Origin: Aotearoamyces nothofagi
Taxonomy: Eukaryota; Ascomycota; Leotiomycetes; Leotiales; Tympanidaceae
DNA length: 64,000 nt
Assembly (NCBI GenBank): GCA_015345905.1
Contig: JADDTR010000040.1
Span: forward strand, 62,001 to 126,000
Reading direction: 5' to 3'
The first letter of the stretch is position 1. Each line of letters begins with the position of its first letter. Positions 32,017-42,682 of the stretch are shown piece by piece. The notes under the pieces were generated by a model. The model searched no databases. It was given only the letters and a program-made list of their open reading frames with translations, and had not been told where the DNA came from. Position numbers and translations under genes: made by a program.

Positions 32017-34461
32017 TCAAATTTGTGGGAATAACATATAAGATCCTCTTGGCTTGATTCCATTTAATGATGTGGCAGCCCTTTGCCTTCCCTTGCCCGC
32101 CTCTTTTGAACGAGATGTCAGTGCTGGTGCAGATTGCTTCCTGGCATGTGACGGGGTTGGCAGGGCGGCTAGCGAGTCCAGGATTTTTTCTGCCACTGGG
32201 CTGAGAACCTGCTTGTCAAGTTCTGGTTCATCATCAATTGATATCGAGTTTAATCGAGCTGGGATTTTAGGACTCTGTGTAGAGTCTGTAAAACTGTCTC
32301 TCCCACGTCGTTGGCTGAGGTACGACTCCTGTGTGTCACGCTTAGATCTGCAAGATGGAATGAGATCGGGAAGTGATCCGGTTGAGCTAGTTGACCGGTG
32401 TTGGAGCGCTACATTTGCTGCGCGGGAGAGTAATAGTACGGATTCATGAGAGCCACTCTTTGAAAGTGTAGCGCTGTGGCTTGCGCGAGAATAGCCACTA
32501 CTCCGGAATGAAGATGTGCTTGATGGACCCTCAATGGGTGAGATGGGGTAATTATCATAGTGTGATGGGCCATGAAGAGAGGGGTTTTTCTCCTGGTCAC
32601 GAGAAAGAATTTCATCATAAAGATCGTCTTGTGACATTTGTGTCGAAAAATCAGTTGGAATGAGAAGGCTTGGAGAGAGAGTGAAGCCATGGGACTCTTT
32701 GAAGGAGCTTGCATGGGATGAAGATCGAATGTGAGTGGGCCTGATGGGCCCACACGGTGTTCGTAGCTCGAGGCTGCCCGTCGATCCATTAGACATGGGA
32801 GATAATTCTGGAAGGTCAAGTGCTGATGGAACTTGAAGTGTAGGTCGGGAGATTGGGGATTTATCGGGGAGTGAAAACAGGGGAAATTGAGCTCTATCCT
32901 CGTCCACAGAACATCGATCCCAGTCATACTCGCAATCTGCTTCTACTTCATGCTCATAGCAGTAATCAATATCATCTTCCCACGCCTCATGAGCTACATC
33001 AGGTATTGACGTCACGGCAATATCGGGGCCTGCAGGGATAAGTTCTTCTTCTCCTCGTAAGGTGCTAGTAGCACTTTGAGGTGTCCGAGGCCTGTCATCT
33101 GTTGAACTTTGTTCTCTGATGATTGGCTCGGTAGATAATAAGTTCGGAACAGACTGTGAGATTCGTAGATCCGAACCAGTAGCAGATATTCTTGATCGTC
33201 TTGCTGCGACATAATTCTCGTCCTCTTCCGGTACATCAGCAAGAACCTGAAGATTCTCAAAGGATGACTGTAGAGGCCACGATTGCTCATCAAGTGTTCG
33301 TGGTGCACTGCCAGCTTGTTTGGCACCGAAATTCTCGGGTTGCAGCTGGCGGCCCGTAGGATGTAGAGGGGAGATAGGTAAGTGGAAGGCGACAGGTTTG
33401 CGATAGCTTGCAGATGTTTGAGGACGTTGCAAATGTCCTGGCAATGTATCATGCTGATCCCAAACCATAGATGCTTTTCTCGACGATGTCCGAGGAGGTA
33501 GAGTGACGGGGCATGACATGTCTAGCGGCGATCGGGGTGGGCGTGGGGGTGCTCCACCCTTCAAATTATTTTGCGACATCGGTCGAAGGTGCTGAATCGG
33601 GCTGGGTATCTTATTCAAATTATTACGCGGTCGTAACGGGCTTGTTCGCGGCCGTGAAAATTCTTCAGATGATTCAATTCTCGTGTCGAGCTCATCGGTA
33701 GAAAAGTTCCGGAAATGTAGATCGCTCGCTCTAATTCCTTTCAGTTGACCACGGCTGGGTACTTGAGATTCCTTGATTGCGAGAAATTTTGATTCGAGGT
33801 CGAGTCGACTAGAGCGATGCAAGTTTGGCAGATGGTCATGCTGGGTATGTGTGAGGTGCTGGAAGTTGAATGGACCAGATATCTGTATCCGAGATTCATC
33901 ACCGAAAGGCGGAGAGTCTGCTAAGATACTGCGACGAGATCCTTTACCTTTGCTGTTATAGTAATCCTTCGCTGATGGTGACTTGTCATCAATATCCAGA
34001 GCCATAGATAGTGAGGAAGATCGGTCTTTCCCACTCTCCCGTCTAGCCCTCTTCGAGTTACGAGAGAACAATTTCTTTCCAAATATTTGTATACTTTCAG
34101 GCCTCTCTCCCTTCGATGGCATATTGCCTGCGTTCGATTTCCTCGACGATTGGCGGGACAAACTTACGTCCTCTCCAGAAGTAATAGAGTTCCCCGAGAG
34201 GAGTGAGGAATTCGTAGAGCTCGTGAAGGTTCTGGCGTGAGTCGGCAATATGAAGCCCCTTTTCATCTGCTCGGTATACGCTCGTATGCGCTCGGGGGAC
34301 GGAGGTCCATCGATTGAAGGTTCAAAAGAAACAGAAGTTGAAGGATTATGCCGTGATGTTGGAGATGGTAGGGGAGGAAGTTCCTTCTCGTCATGAAGAT
34401 TTCCATGAGCCATTCTTCCGTAAAACGGTATTGGCCCAGCACTTTTCTCAAAACCGAACAT
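32017..34461 (-). CDS. Conserved-type hypothetical Ser/Pro-rich protein, 814 aa
   Basis: A single uninterrupted frame from ATG at 34461. The sequence is rich in Ser, Pro, Arg and His and is probably mostly disordered. It has many SP/RxxS phospho-site-like motifs (PPSPERIRAYTEQMKRGF, RTSPLRPR, PPRPPRSP) and a Pro-rich SH3-type motif near residue 310. One acidic and aromatic island, EAWEDDIDYCYEHEVEADCEYDWDRC at about residues 495-520, stands out from the rest and may be a folded or binding segment. No catalytic domain or membrane helix is seen. It could be a signalling or cytoskeletal scaffold, but I do not assign a function. Confidence 0.8.
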   Translation of the reverse strand: MFGFEKSAGPIPFYGRMAHGNLHDEKELPPLPSPTSRHNPSTSVSFEPSIDGPPSPERIRAYTEQMKRGFILPTHARTFTSSTNSSLLSGNSITSGEDVSLSRQSSRKSNAGNMPSKGERPESIQIFGKKLFSRNSKRARRESGKDRSSSLSMALDIDDKSPSAKDYYNSKGKGSRRSILADSPPFGDESRIQISGPFNFQHLTHTQHDHLPNLHRSSRLDLESKFLAIKESQVPSRGQLKGIRASDLHFRNFSTDELDTRIESSEEFSRPRTSPLRPRNNLNKIPSPIQHLRPMSQNNLKGGAPPRPPRSPLDMSCPVTLPPRTSSRKASMVWDQHDTLPGHLQRPQTSASYRKPVAFHLPISPLHPTGRQLQPENFGAKQAGSAPRTLDEQSWPLQSSFENLQVLADVPEEDENYVAARRSRISATGSDLRISQSVPNLLSTEPIIREQSSTDDRPRTPQSATSTLRGEEELIPAGPDIAVTSIPDVAHEAWEDDIDYCYEHEVEADCEYDWDRCSVDEDRAQFPLFSLPDKSPISRPTLQVPSALDLPELSPMSNGSTGSLELRTPCGPIRPTHIRSSSHASSFKESHGFTLSPSLLIPTDFSTQMSQDDLYDEILSRDQEKNPSLHGPSHYDNYPISPIEGPSSTSSFRSSGYSRASHSATLSKSGSHESVLLLSRAANVALQHRSTSSTGSLPDLIPSCRSKRDTQESYLSQRRGRDSFTDSTQSPKIPARLNSISIDDEPELDKQVLSPVAEKILDSLAALPTPSHARKQSAPALTSRSKEAGKGRQRAATSLNGIKPRGSYMLFPQI

Positions 34462-36053
34462 TCTGATTACAGGATTGCTAGCTGTTTTGACACGCCCAAC
34501 GTGCTATAGAACTTGTGCCGTGTGTGCAGGGGGACCCTAGGGGAGTGTAGGAGTATGTAAAGTGCGGCACGGTCGATTATATATCAATCGCGTGCTAGCC
34601 AGACGGAATAATTTGACTCTTACGACACTAGACGTAATAATACAACCAAAACTTCTCTGTAGTAATCGGTAGCAGGCCAGCGTGATCCTAATTCGAGGTA
34701 GCCGGGTACCAGCTATATAAATGTTAGCTGAAGGTTCTTCCTGACGTTGTGTTGCGGTAAGGCTCGAGAGCAATTGACATCTGAGTGGCCCGAGATATAG
34801 ACCAGCATCATCGTATTCTCTCAAGTTTGACGATTTGGGAAGCGAGCCGATAATATGATGCCGAGGGCGCCATTAACTTACCTTATGTGTTGAAGATTCC
34901 CATATATATTATCGCTAACACACAGGAGCTATTTCCCTGGCGAGTCCGAGTGATTCTCTCTCTCCGTTGTCGGAATCAAGCAAGTTTCGTGGAGTCGAGG
35001 AATCCTTGAGCTCTCACCACAGCTCGTTACCCAGCATCAAGTGCTTTCGGTATGCACGACGGCGGCGGTGACGTTTCGACAGTATGTACTACATGTACAT
35101 ATACCTAGACTGAGTGTTGAGACTCGAGGTACAGTACGTACAGTACTCTGCTGTAGCCAGCGTGCAGGAGAGGTCGAATTGACAGCCGTGTCGGTGATAT
35201 CTGTAATGGCTGACTGATATTGTTAATATAAACTGAGATATGGGATAGGCCCATTTTTGAGAAGATGCTGACAGCGGCATCTCTCCAAATTGCTTTAAGC
35301 ATGGGACCCAGCACGTCCTGTGCATTCTAGCACGGGGGTTGCATGGTGATGGGCTACTCCCATCGGGCCCATAAACCAGGTCCTTCGGTACGCAAGGAAC
35401 CCATGAACAGTGCGGGTTTGTTTGTGTGAGCCCCGTAGAAACTGTGGATGTGGAGGGGCTCGTGGAGGGTCCCCTGTGGCTCTGTGGCTCCGTAGGCTCG
35501 TCCGTCTCCGTGTCGGAAGGAATCGTGGGCAAAGAGGCATGTGTGGGCAGGCTGAACAGGCCCGGCCTGTTCAACCGAGACATCGTCACATCGCCGGCGT
35601 AGTTTTGTGCACGGATACGGAGCAGACTGTCACGACCGTTGGGTACTCCGCCGGCGTATTCTGGCGTGCCATGTATACCCTACCCGATCCAGCACAGTGT
35701 CACAGTAGATTACAGTGCCGTAGACTGGATGTAGGTAGTCGCAGTCGGTAGGGACGATATTTCGTGCAAGCTGTGCCTGGTGGTACTGTACTGTACATGT
35801 CACGACAACATGGATCGAGAGCTTCCAACAAGCTTAACGACATGGATGCATGGGTACGAGGGTGCGAGGATGCGAGGGTGTCGTCTGTCAGTCGAGTAGG
35901 TCGAATAAGTCGAGTAAGTAGGTCGAGTTGGTCAACTTGGCCGCCCGTTAGCGGCCGGGAGAGGCCCTGGCAGGCTGTCAAGGAAGGAAGTGTACGTACA
36001 GTAAATTTGAAGAAGATCGCAATGAACAGGCGCCGGAATCGTCAGATTCCCTT

Positions 36054-36083
36054 GCCTGCCCTGCCCTGCCCTGCCCTGCCTTG
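36054..36083 (+). repeat. (CCTGC)n minisatellite
   Basis: CCTGC repeats about six times in a row with one CCTTGC variant at each end. Confidence 0.85.
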
Positions 36084-36466
36084 CTTGTGGCAGCGACGTC
36101 TGTACTGCGAGGGTAAGGTGCACCCTCCGGCACCGACAGGAAGAGCACTCACAGTGCTGCAATGTACGGTGCTGTATTGCATCTTACTCCTGCTCCCGAC
36201 TCTGTAGGCGTACCGTACCGGCCCGCCGTCTGCAGCAACAAGCAGATGGATATCGGGCCCAGACCGTCTACTACAGTGAGTACAGGAAGTACAGGAGCTA
36301 CCGTCGACAATACACCGGGCCTCGTTGGCGCGTACCCGCTCTCTATGCTTGGCCCCATGTGCCTTAGGCAGGACGTGGTCGGGAGACGCCCTTTGTTCCG
36401 GCGGGAGACTACCATGACTACGGCCTACGGGCACTGACTGAACCGACCTGGCTTGACAGTACGTGC

Positions 36467-36498
36467 GTACAGTACAGTACAGTACATTACTACAGTAC
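36467..36498. repeat. (AGTAC)n run
   Basis: GTAC followed by three AGTAC units, then ATTACTACAGTAC. It is the densest copy of the GTAC-rich motif scattered over 35-40 kb. Confidence 0.85.
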
Positions 36499-37131
36499 GA
36501 TACAGCAGTACTTGCGATGTAGCATCGACTACGCTCGGGACTACCAGACTTTGTGCAGGCTCGAGTGATCGTGCACATCCTCACGGCGACTAGATGCCTT
36601 CTGCTAAATAGCTACCGGGTGTGTACTGCACTACGCTATGGGCCTCGAGGCAACTCCAGCCTGCGCTGCTCGCAATTGCGAGGCGGAAGAAGAACAAGAT
36701 TGCCGTCATGCGCTGGATGCAAGAGTATGGATAGAGGGATGCCACAGTACAGGACAGACACTGGATAGTAGATGCAGCTTATGCACTCCTGCTGCACTGT
36801 GAGCGCAGGCGCTTTCTATTCCGGTGCATGCAGTACTGCACTACAGCATATACCGTACTGACCAGCACGTACTGTACTGTGCGCAATTCCCGCCGGCGCT
36901 GATTCGCAATCCGCAATCCGCACTTCGCACTTCTCCAAAGCGTGTCCACAACGACGACGTGCGTGCGGCAAGGAGCCAGTGCAGCAGCGACCTTGCAGAC
37001 CCTCCTAGCGGGCGGTTTAGTGGCCGTGTTAATTCTGTAGCGGGTGTTGTCGCCCGCATTGTGCCGTAGCAGCGTGCTAGCGGCGTGTTCCTGGCGGGCC
37101 TTCATGCGTTAATCCACGTCGCACGCAGCAC

Positions 37132-37197
37132 CCTGAGCATCCCCTGAATATCCCCTGAGTATTCCCTGGGCATGCCCTGAGCATTCCCTGTGCATCC
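37132..37197 (+). repeat. Six-copy 11-bp minisatellite
   Basis: Units CCTGAGCATCC, CCTGAATATCC, CCTGAGTATTC, CCTGGGCATGC, CCTGAGCATTC and CCTGTGCATCC are contiguous. Consensus CCTGAGCATYC. Confidence 0.95.
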
Positions 37198-37849
37198 CGT
37201 GGTTGTGGTCACCCCTTAGCCGCCATCCCTGGCTCTGCAGCGAGGCTGGGCGCGTTATTCGTCAATTGCGCGGTTCCGGCTGTTTTGTTTTTGTTTTTGT
37301 TTTCGAGAAACAGACTGGCTGGGAGGCCTGTCAGTCACGCAGTCACGCACGTCGTGGAGGGGCCGGCAGGCTGGCCGGCTGGAGGGCTGATCTTGGGCTG
37401 ATCTTGGGCCTCGTGCTGCCATCCACACCGGTCGCAGAAGGTGTGGCCTGCAGCTTCCGCGAGACGCGATAATGGTACCCGACAAAGTCAAATCTCCACG
37501 TTGGTACGCAACGGTGCACAACCACACAACCCAGGAGAAGCACCAAGAAGTGACGATTAATGTGCTGAGCCGTGCTCGTACCATGGCGGCATGTGCCACG
37601 GAGAAGATAATGTCTATAGAGGATTATCCGTTGCAAGCTGGCGTGGAAGCTGTAGAATAGAAGCTGTGGATCTCACCGAACATTCCAACTCCGCTCCGTA
37701 TCTCAAAGTCGAGGCTAGCTGCGTGCGTTCCAAGCCTTCCAAACTTCTAAATCAGGCGAAAATCCATGGGCACACGAAGACGGGTCGAGATGGAAAGAGT
37801 CGTCAAGAGGTACAGAGTCGATCCTTCAATGCGTGAGCCTTGATAGATA

Positions 37850-37891
37850 GCCCTGGTGAGTTCGCCCTGGTGAGTTCGCCCTGGTGAACTG
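37850..37891 (+). repeat. Three-copy 14-bp repeat
   Basis: GCCCTGGTGAGTTC occurs twice exactly and a third time with changes at the end (GCCCTGGTGAACT). Confidence 0.9.
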
Positions 37892-38442
37892 CCCCGAGAT
37901 AATCCAGTGCAAGCCAGCCTTGGAGACTCGAAGATCCATCCCATTTTCAATTAGGGATTGGCGTACGTCCTGTGCCCCGTACAAAGTAGCACTGGCACTG
38001 CTCGATGCGTTGACAGACAAAAAAACATGCCAGTTCTTAGCATGATGAGCTACTGTATTAAGCTCCATTATTTCCGGCATGGGGATATATTTCTCGAGCC
38101 GCGCACGGCGGAAGCCTATCTTTCGTCAGGCTCCGACGGTAATAGCAGCGGTAGTCTGTGTGTGGTAACGGAGGTTCTGTGAGTGATCATCTCTGCTCTG
38201 AACTGCAGCAGCTGTGGGCATACTGTACTGGTACTATACCGGGCTTTACGAGAGAGCCTGTGAGGTAGAGAGGGCAGGATGCAGATCTGTTGGCTCTGCA
38301 GTACAACACTGTGCACGATACTGGAATGCCATGGATATCGACAGATTTCGGGCAGGCATGATAGGGATCTCACGGTCCCAGTATAGCTCCTGTGCTACGA
38401 AGAAAGTGAGCGGCGTAGGGCGAGTATAGCGAGCATACGGAT

Positions 38443-38484
38443 GGATGCTGGATGCTGGATACTGGATGCTGGATGCTGGATACC
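38443..38484 (+). repeat. Six-copy 7-bp repeat
   Basis: GGATGCT, GGATGCT, GGATACT, GGATGCT, GGATGCT, GGATACC. The order shows a higher 21-bp unit (two GGATGCT plus one GGATAC-type). Confidence 0.95.
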
Positions 38485-41400
38485 CGCATAACGCGACTTT
38501 GACGCGAGGCGCCGGCGCACCCCAGCGGCAGACGACAGTCAGGCACCAGGTCAGGCATGCACTCTGCAGCTGGCACCTCGGACGGATGCATCGTACATCC
38601 ATACATCCATACATATATTCGTATATTCGTGCTCCGGATCGTACTTGAATACGCACAACCTGTCACTGCAAAGCCTGTCAAGTATCCACCACACATTCGG
38701 GACTCGATATCCAGTACCAAGATCATCTGAGGAGATTGCAGCACTGTACGTCTGTCCCGTACCTCCAGTATACAGTATCTGCATCTTGCATCCACCCATC
38801 TCAAATGCCGTGCCTCACCTCTCTTTCCTAGGCCCGCACCGAAAGCAACCCCAGCATGCGCGTAGGACGCACCTCGTACGTTGAAGTTTCTTCGCTGCAG
38901 CTCAGATCACAGCTAGACGACGATCAAATCCCGTAACGTGCAGCCCCATAAGAGTAGCACGGCGTGGAAGAGGCCCTCGTCCTCGACCTCGAGCTCGCTC
39001 TATGCCAGTACAGGCTATTATTCCCCTAGCTATTGGGATCCGCACAGTGGCATTATTCCCTCGCAGTGCCTTAAGACGGTCTGGCGCTGCACCGGCCGGC
39101 CCTGTCGAACTTTTTTTGTTTGGTACTCTAACGCCGCGATGGGACGGACACCGACGCCTGGTAACCGCTAGCCACGCTATCGCACGGACAACAGAAGCGC
39201 CATCACCTCCATTCTGGCAGCTCTGAAAGGGGAAACGAAGGCCCCCTGAGCTCTCGAAATATCTTTGAGGCTGTAGCTGTTGATGGAGGTGGCGAGTTTC
39301 CCCAGACCGCCCGTCAGGCCTGCAGTAATGTCTACCTCGTACGCCAATGAGACACGGTTCTCATCTGCTGGGATGATTTTATTTTGTCGCCGTGGTGTGT
39401 CTGCACTTCCTGCTTGCCTTTACTTATTGAGCCGTATGTACGGAATATAAGATACAGAGCCCATAGAGCCGTTGATCGACAGCGGGCCACATTCAGAACA
39501 TTATGAAACGCTCTCGCCCAATTGAGTACCGGCAGCAAGCGCAGGCACTGACAGATGGGCCTTCTCCTCTATCCTCCGCAGAAAACGACCACCAAATCGT
39601 GCTTAGATTCTGCTCGAAGTTGGTCACTCCAACTTTGAGATCGTCACGACACCAATTCAAGGAGACGTCTCCGGTGAACCTCTGCATGGTCGAAACAGTC
39701 CGTTCATGATGCGTCGTCATGTTAGACATGCTGGTTTGTTTGCTTCATACGGATCCCACCCATCTGCTGTGGTACACAAGCCTACTCGCACAGGCACTGG
39801 ACGAATCTTCCGAGTATCAAGTCATGTGTCTACTGGTACAATTGCATGAAGCTATTCAAAAGGAATTATTCCTGTGCCCAAAGATTAATGTTCCTAGCAA
39901 AGCACACCGCCGCTCTCTTATCTATCCCATCGCGTCGCACGCATAGGCCTACACGGTATACTGTACTGTGCCTCGGCGCTGTTCCCGACAGGGTACTTGC
40001 TCCTTTTTCCGAGACATCCAGCTGCCGGAGTCCCGTGAGATCCCCCCGTAGTTTGTATTCATAGCGGTGTCTCTGATAACGTGATATTATACTAAGTATA
40101 TCTATCTATACTTTAGTAATTATGTATACTTAGAAAGGTGTTTTAGATACCTCCACCTCAACCTCCACTACCGTTTCCACTTCTGTTCTTGCATGTATGA
40201 AGCAGTCGTTAACTTTCTGTCTTAGACACTCTGCATACGCGCCAACGAAACTCAACAGTCACTATCACTATCACAATGGTTTAGATCCAAACACCTTGCG
40301 CCTAAGTCTTTACTGCGCCGTCTCCAGCACTTGCATAAACATCTCCACGTCGTTGCATTTATTCTCTTGGACATGTCTCATCCATCGCACAGTCAGACAT
40401 TACTAAGAGCAGGCAAGTCTAGAACTATATCCTTTTTCGTCTTGACTACCAAGTACTTATTACTATAATAACACCAACATCACTATCACTATCACCCATC
40501 ACCTGTGACTTGCTTGCTTCTCGTATCCTATCTTATCCTTCCAACAGCATTATTATTATAATCAATCTGGACAGCACATAAGCTCCAGCCAATCTATCGT
40601 ACCAAACCCGAGCCCCCGGCCCGATTAAAAACCCCAGAACCGCTCCCACGGCCACGCCTCTCTCTACTAAATACAGCACCGCGCCGCACTGCGCCCTATA
40701 TGCCAGTCCCCTACCCCATATCTCTCCGGCCAGCCCATCGCAAGCCTCGCCCACCTCGGTCTGCAGCCAGCCAGCGCCATCCATCCAGCCATCCAACACC
40801 AGCGCGGCCGCGCGCACCACACAAGATGCATTCCGGCTCCGACCGCACTGCCGCGGTCTCACTGCTGTCTCGTCTCGTAAACCCCAAGTCCCGTCTACAA
40901 CACGCTCCGTAATAAGTGTGCCAAACGCCCGTTCTCGACTTGTTTGTAAACCCGCGAATCATGCAAGCAACAATCGACTACCCACACCGAGGCTTCGTCC
41001 GTCCTGGCTATGGAGAACCGATGAGCGAACGCGTATGGCGGTATCGAAATCCGTTCTCGCGTTTATACGGCACGGCTTGCGTGCTTGTTCTTTTATTGTC
41101 CCGTCCCTTCTTTTTCTTCCACATCTCCTCCACCACGTGTCCCACCAAACCTACACCTGCGGCACACGCCACTGCGAGGTAAAGCAGTAGGGGATCCCAG
41201 CCGTACACGCGCCTGGAGAGTAGATTCCACGCGGTTTTCTCGTTCCTCCTTTTTTTTTTGCTTTTTCCCTTTTTAAACTCTCCGCCATCTGCCACACTTG
41301 CGATCCGGCTGCACGTGTGTTACGGTTACCACCTCGTGTTTTTTTTCCCTTTCTTCTTCTCATCCGCTCCGCGTTCCTATTCTCCGTCCCCCCCGGACGC

Positions 41401-42682
41401 CTCTGCTTACCGCTCTGCTTTCGTTGCTTTTTTTTGGGCTTTGCTTTGCTTTGCTTACAGCGCCGTGAGTACTTTGTCCGATATCTTACCCAGACCCGAG
41501 AAGTACTTGTGCAATACTCATCGGCGATGGAGATGGCGAGGGGCGCGCTGTAGAGAGGCCGGGCGATCTTGGTAGTGCGTGGGGCGGTGGCTTGGAGGAG
41601 TTGGAGATGCATCTGCAGTTCTAGATGGGTGAATGAAGAGATCTTGACATCGTCAACGGCCGGTCTTGTAACCCACCCGATAGTAACACATCCTCATGGG
41701 GGGCCTCATCGTACCGATCACTCCTTGTAATGGAAGGCCGCACAATACCGATCCCCATCTATGCCTGTCTATAATCATAGATCAACACCGATCACCCAGC
41801 TCCGAGTTGCACTATACTATGCTATACGATCCTTAAGCTGTCACTGCCACTGCTATTGCGAGAGCCGCTATCAAGCCCCCGTCCCGTCATCGTACCCCAA
41901 ATACCACCCGTTCCGTCCAGCCCACTCCAGTCCCGTCCCGTCCGCCCCTTGCACGTCTATCCCATCCCATCCCATCCCATCCCGATCCACCGCCCAAGGC
42001 CCATATCCCGTACACCTGAACCAGCCTCCCTACACATCACACCCCCCCCCCCTCTCCATCCCGTCCACAGATCCTCATTTGCGCACTCTCCGCGTCTGCG
42101 GGCTTCGGTCGCGGAGGATCGGGACCACGTCACGTCGCGTTGGGGCCGGGTCGCAAGGCACGGGGCGGGGTGGGATCTCCAGGCACGGACGGAGGCAGAG
42201 GTGAGGGGGGGGCGGGATGGGCGAATGGGGGGTGGGACGGGGCTGCAGTTGTCTGTGGCATGTGATGAGAGGATTGCGGTGTAACGATGGCATCTTGCAC
42301 GACGCTGCTGTAGCGAGTGGCAGAACCCCATACGGTACATATATCAAATATACCGCATGCATAGATTCAGGATCAGGGGCTCTGGGATGATGGGGGGGTG
42401 GGATAGCTATATCAGAGAAGGTCGCATGCATACATGGTTGTTGAATTGGTGCACTTTTGGATTTTCAGCTCGCTCGCTTGCTTTGCTATGGACTTGGTAA
42501 CTCAGATGCCTTCATTATGCATCAATCCGCAAGCTATGAGGTTTTCTTTCGATATTCAATACAAAAGATGGTCCCCTTCCAATGAGAAAAACGCCATGCC
42601 ACGTCACGGCCCAGCCCATCCCACGGTGTCAGAGGAGACGAGATTGATAGACAAGTATTACATCGACGATACGTGGTAACCT

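Larger units (their letters stand above)
34462..42682. other. 8.2 kb region without a convincing gene
   Basis: The ORFs are short, overlap on both strands and lack domains. From 35.1 to 40.0 kb the motif family GTACAGTAC/TACTGTA recurs many times (for example 35131, 35787, 36467-36498, 36838-36880, 38220, 38750, 39957). Minisatellites occur at 36054, 37132, 37850 and 38443. From 40.1 to 42.4 kb the sequence is C-rich or T-rich and resembles promoter or leader DNA. A frame at 41008-41288 on the minus strand has one convincing hydrophobic helix (LLLYLAVACAAGVGLVGHVV), but no intact gene model could be built. Confidence 0.5.

Noticed and set aside
40918-41190. Plus-strand 74-codon frame with one hydrophobic part
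   Set aside because: Overlaps the more protein-like minus-strand frame and has no conserved feature; left unassigned.
34900-42600. Retroelement or DNA transposon remains in the gene-free region
   Set aside because: No reverse transcriptase, integrase or transposase motif, no long terminal or inverted repeats and no target-site duplication were seen; only short minisatellites and motif enrichment.
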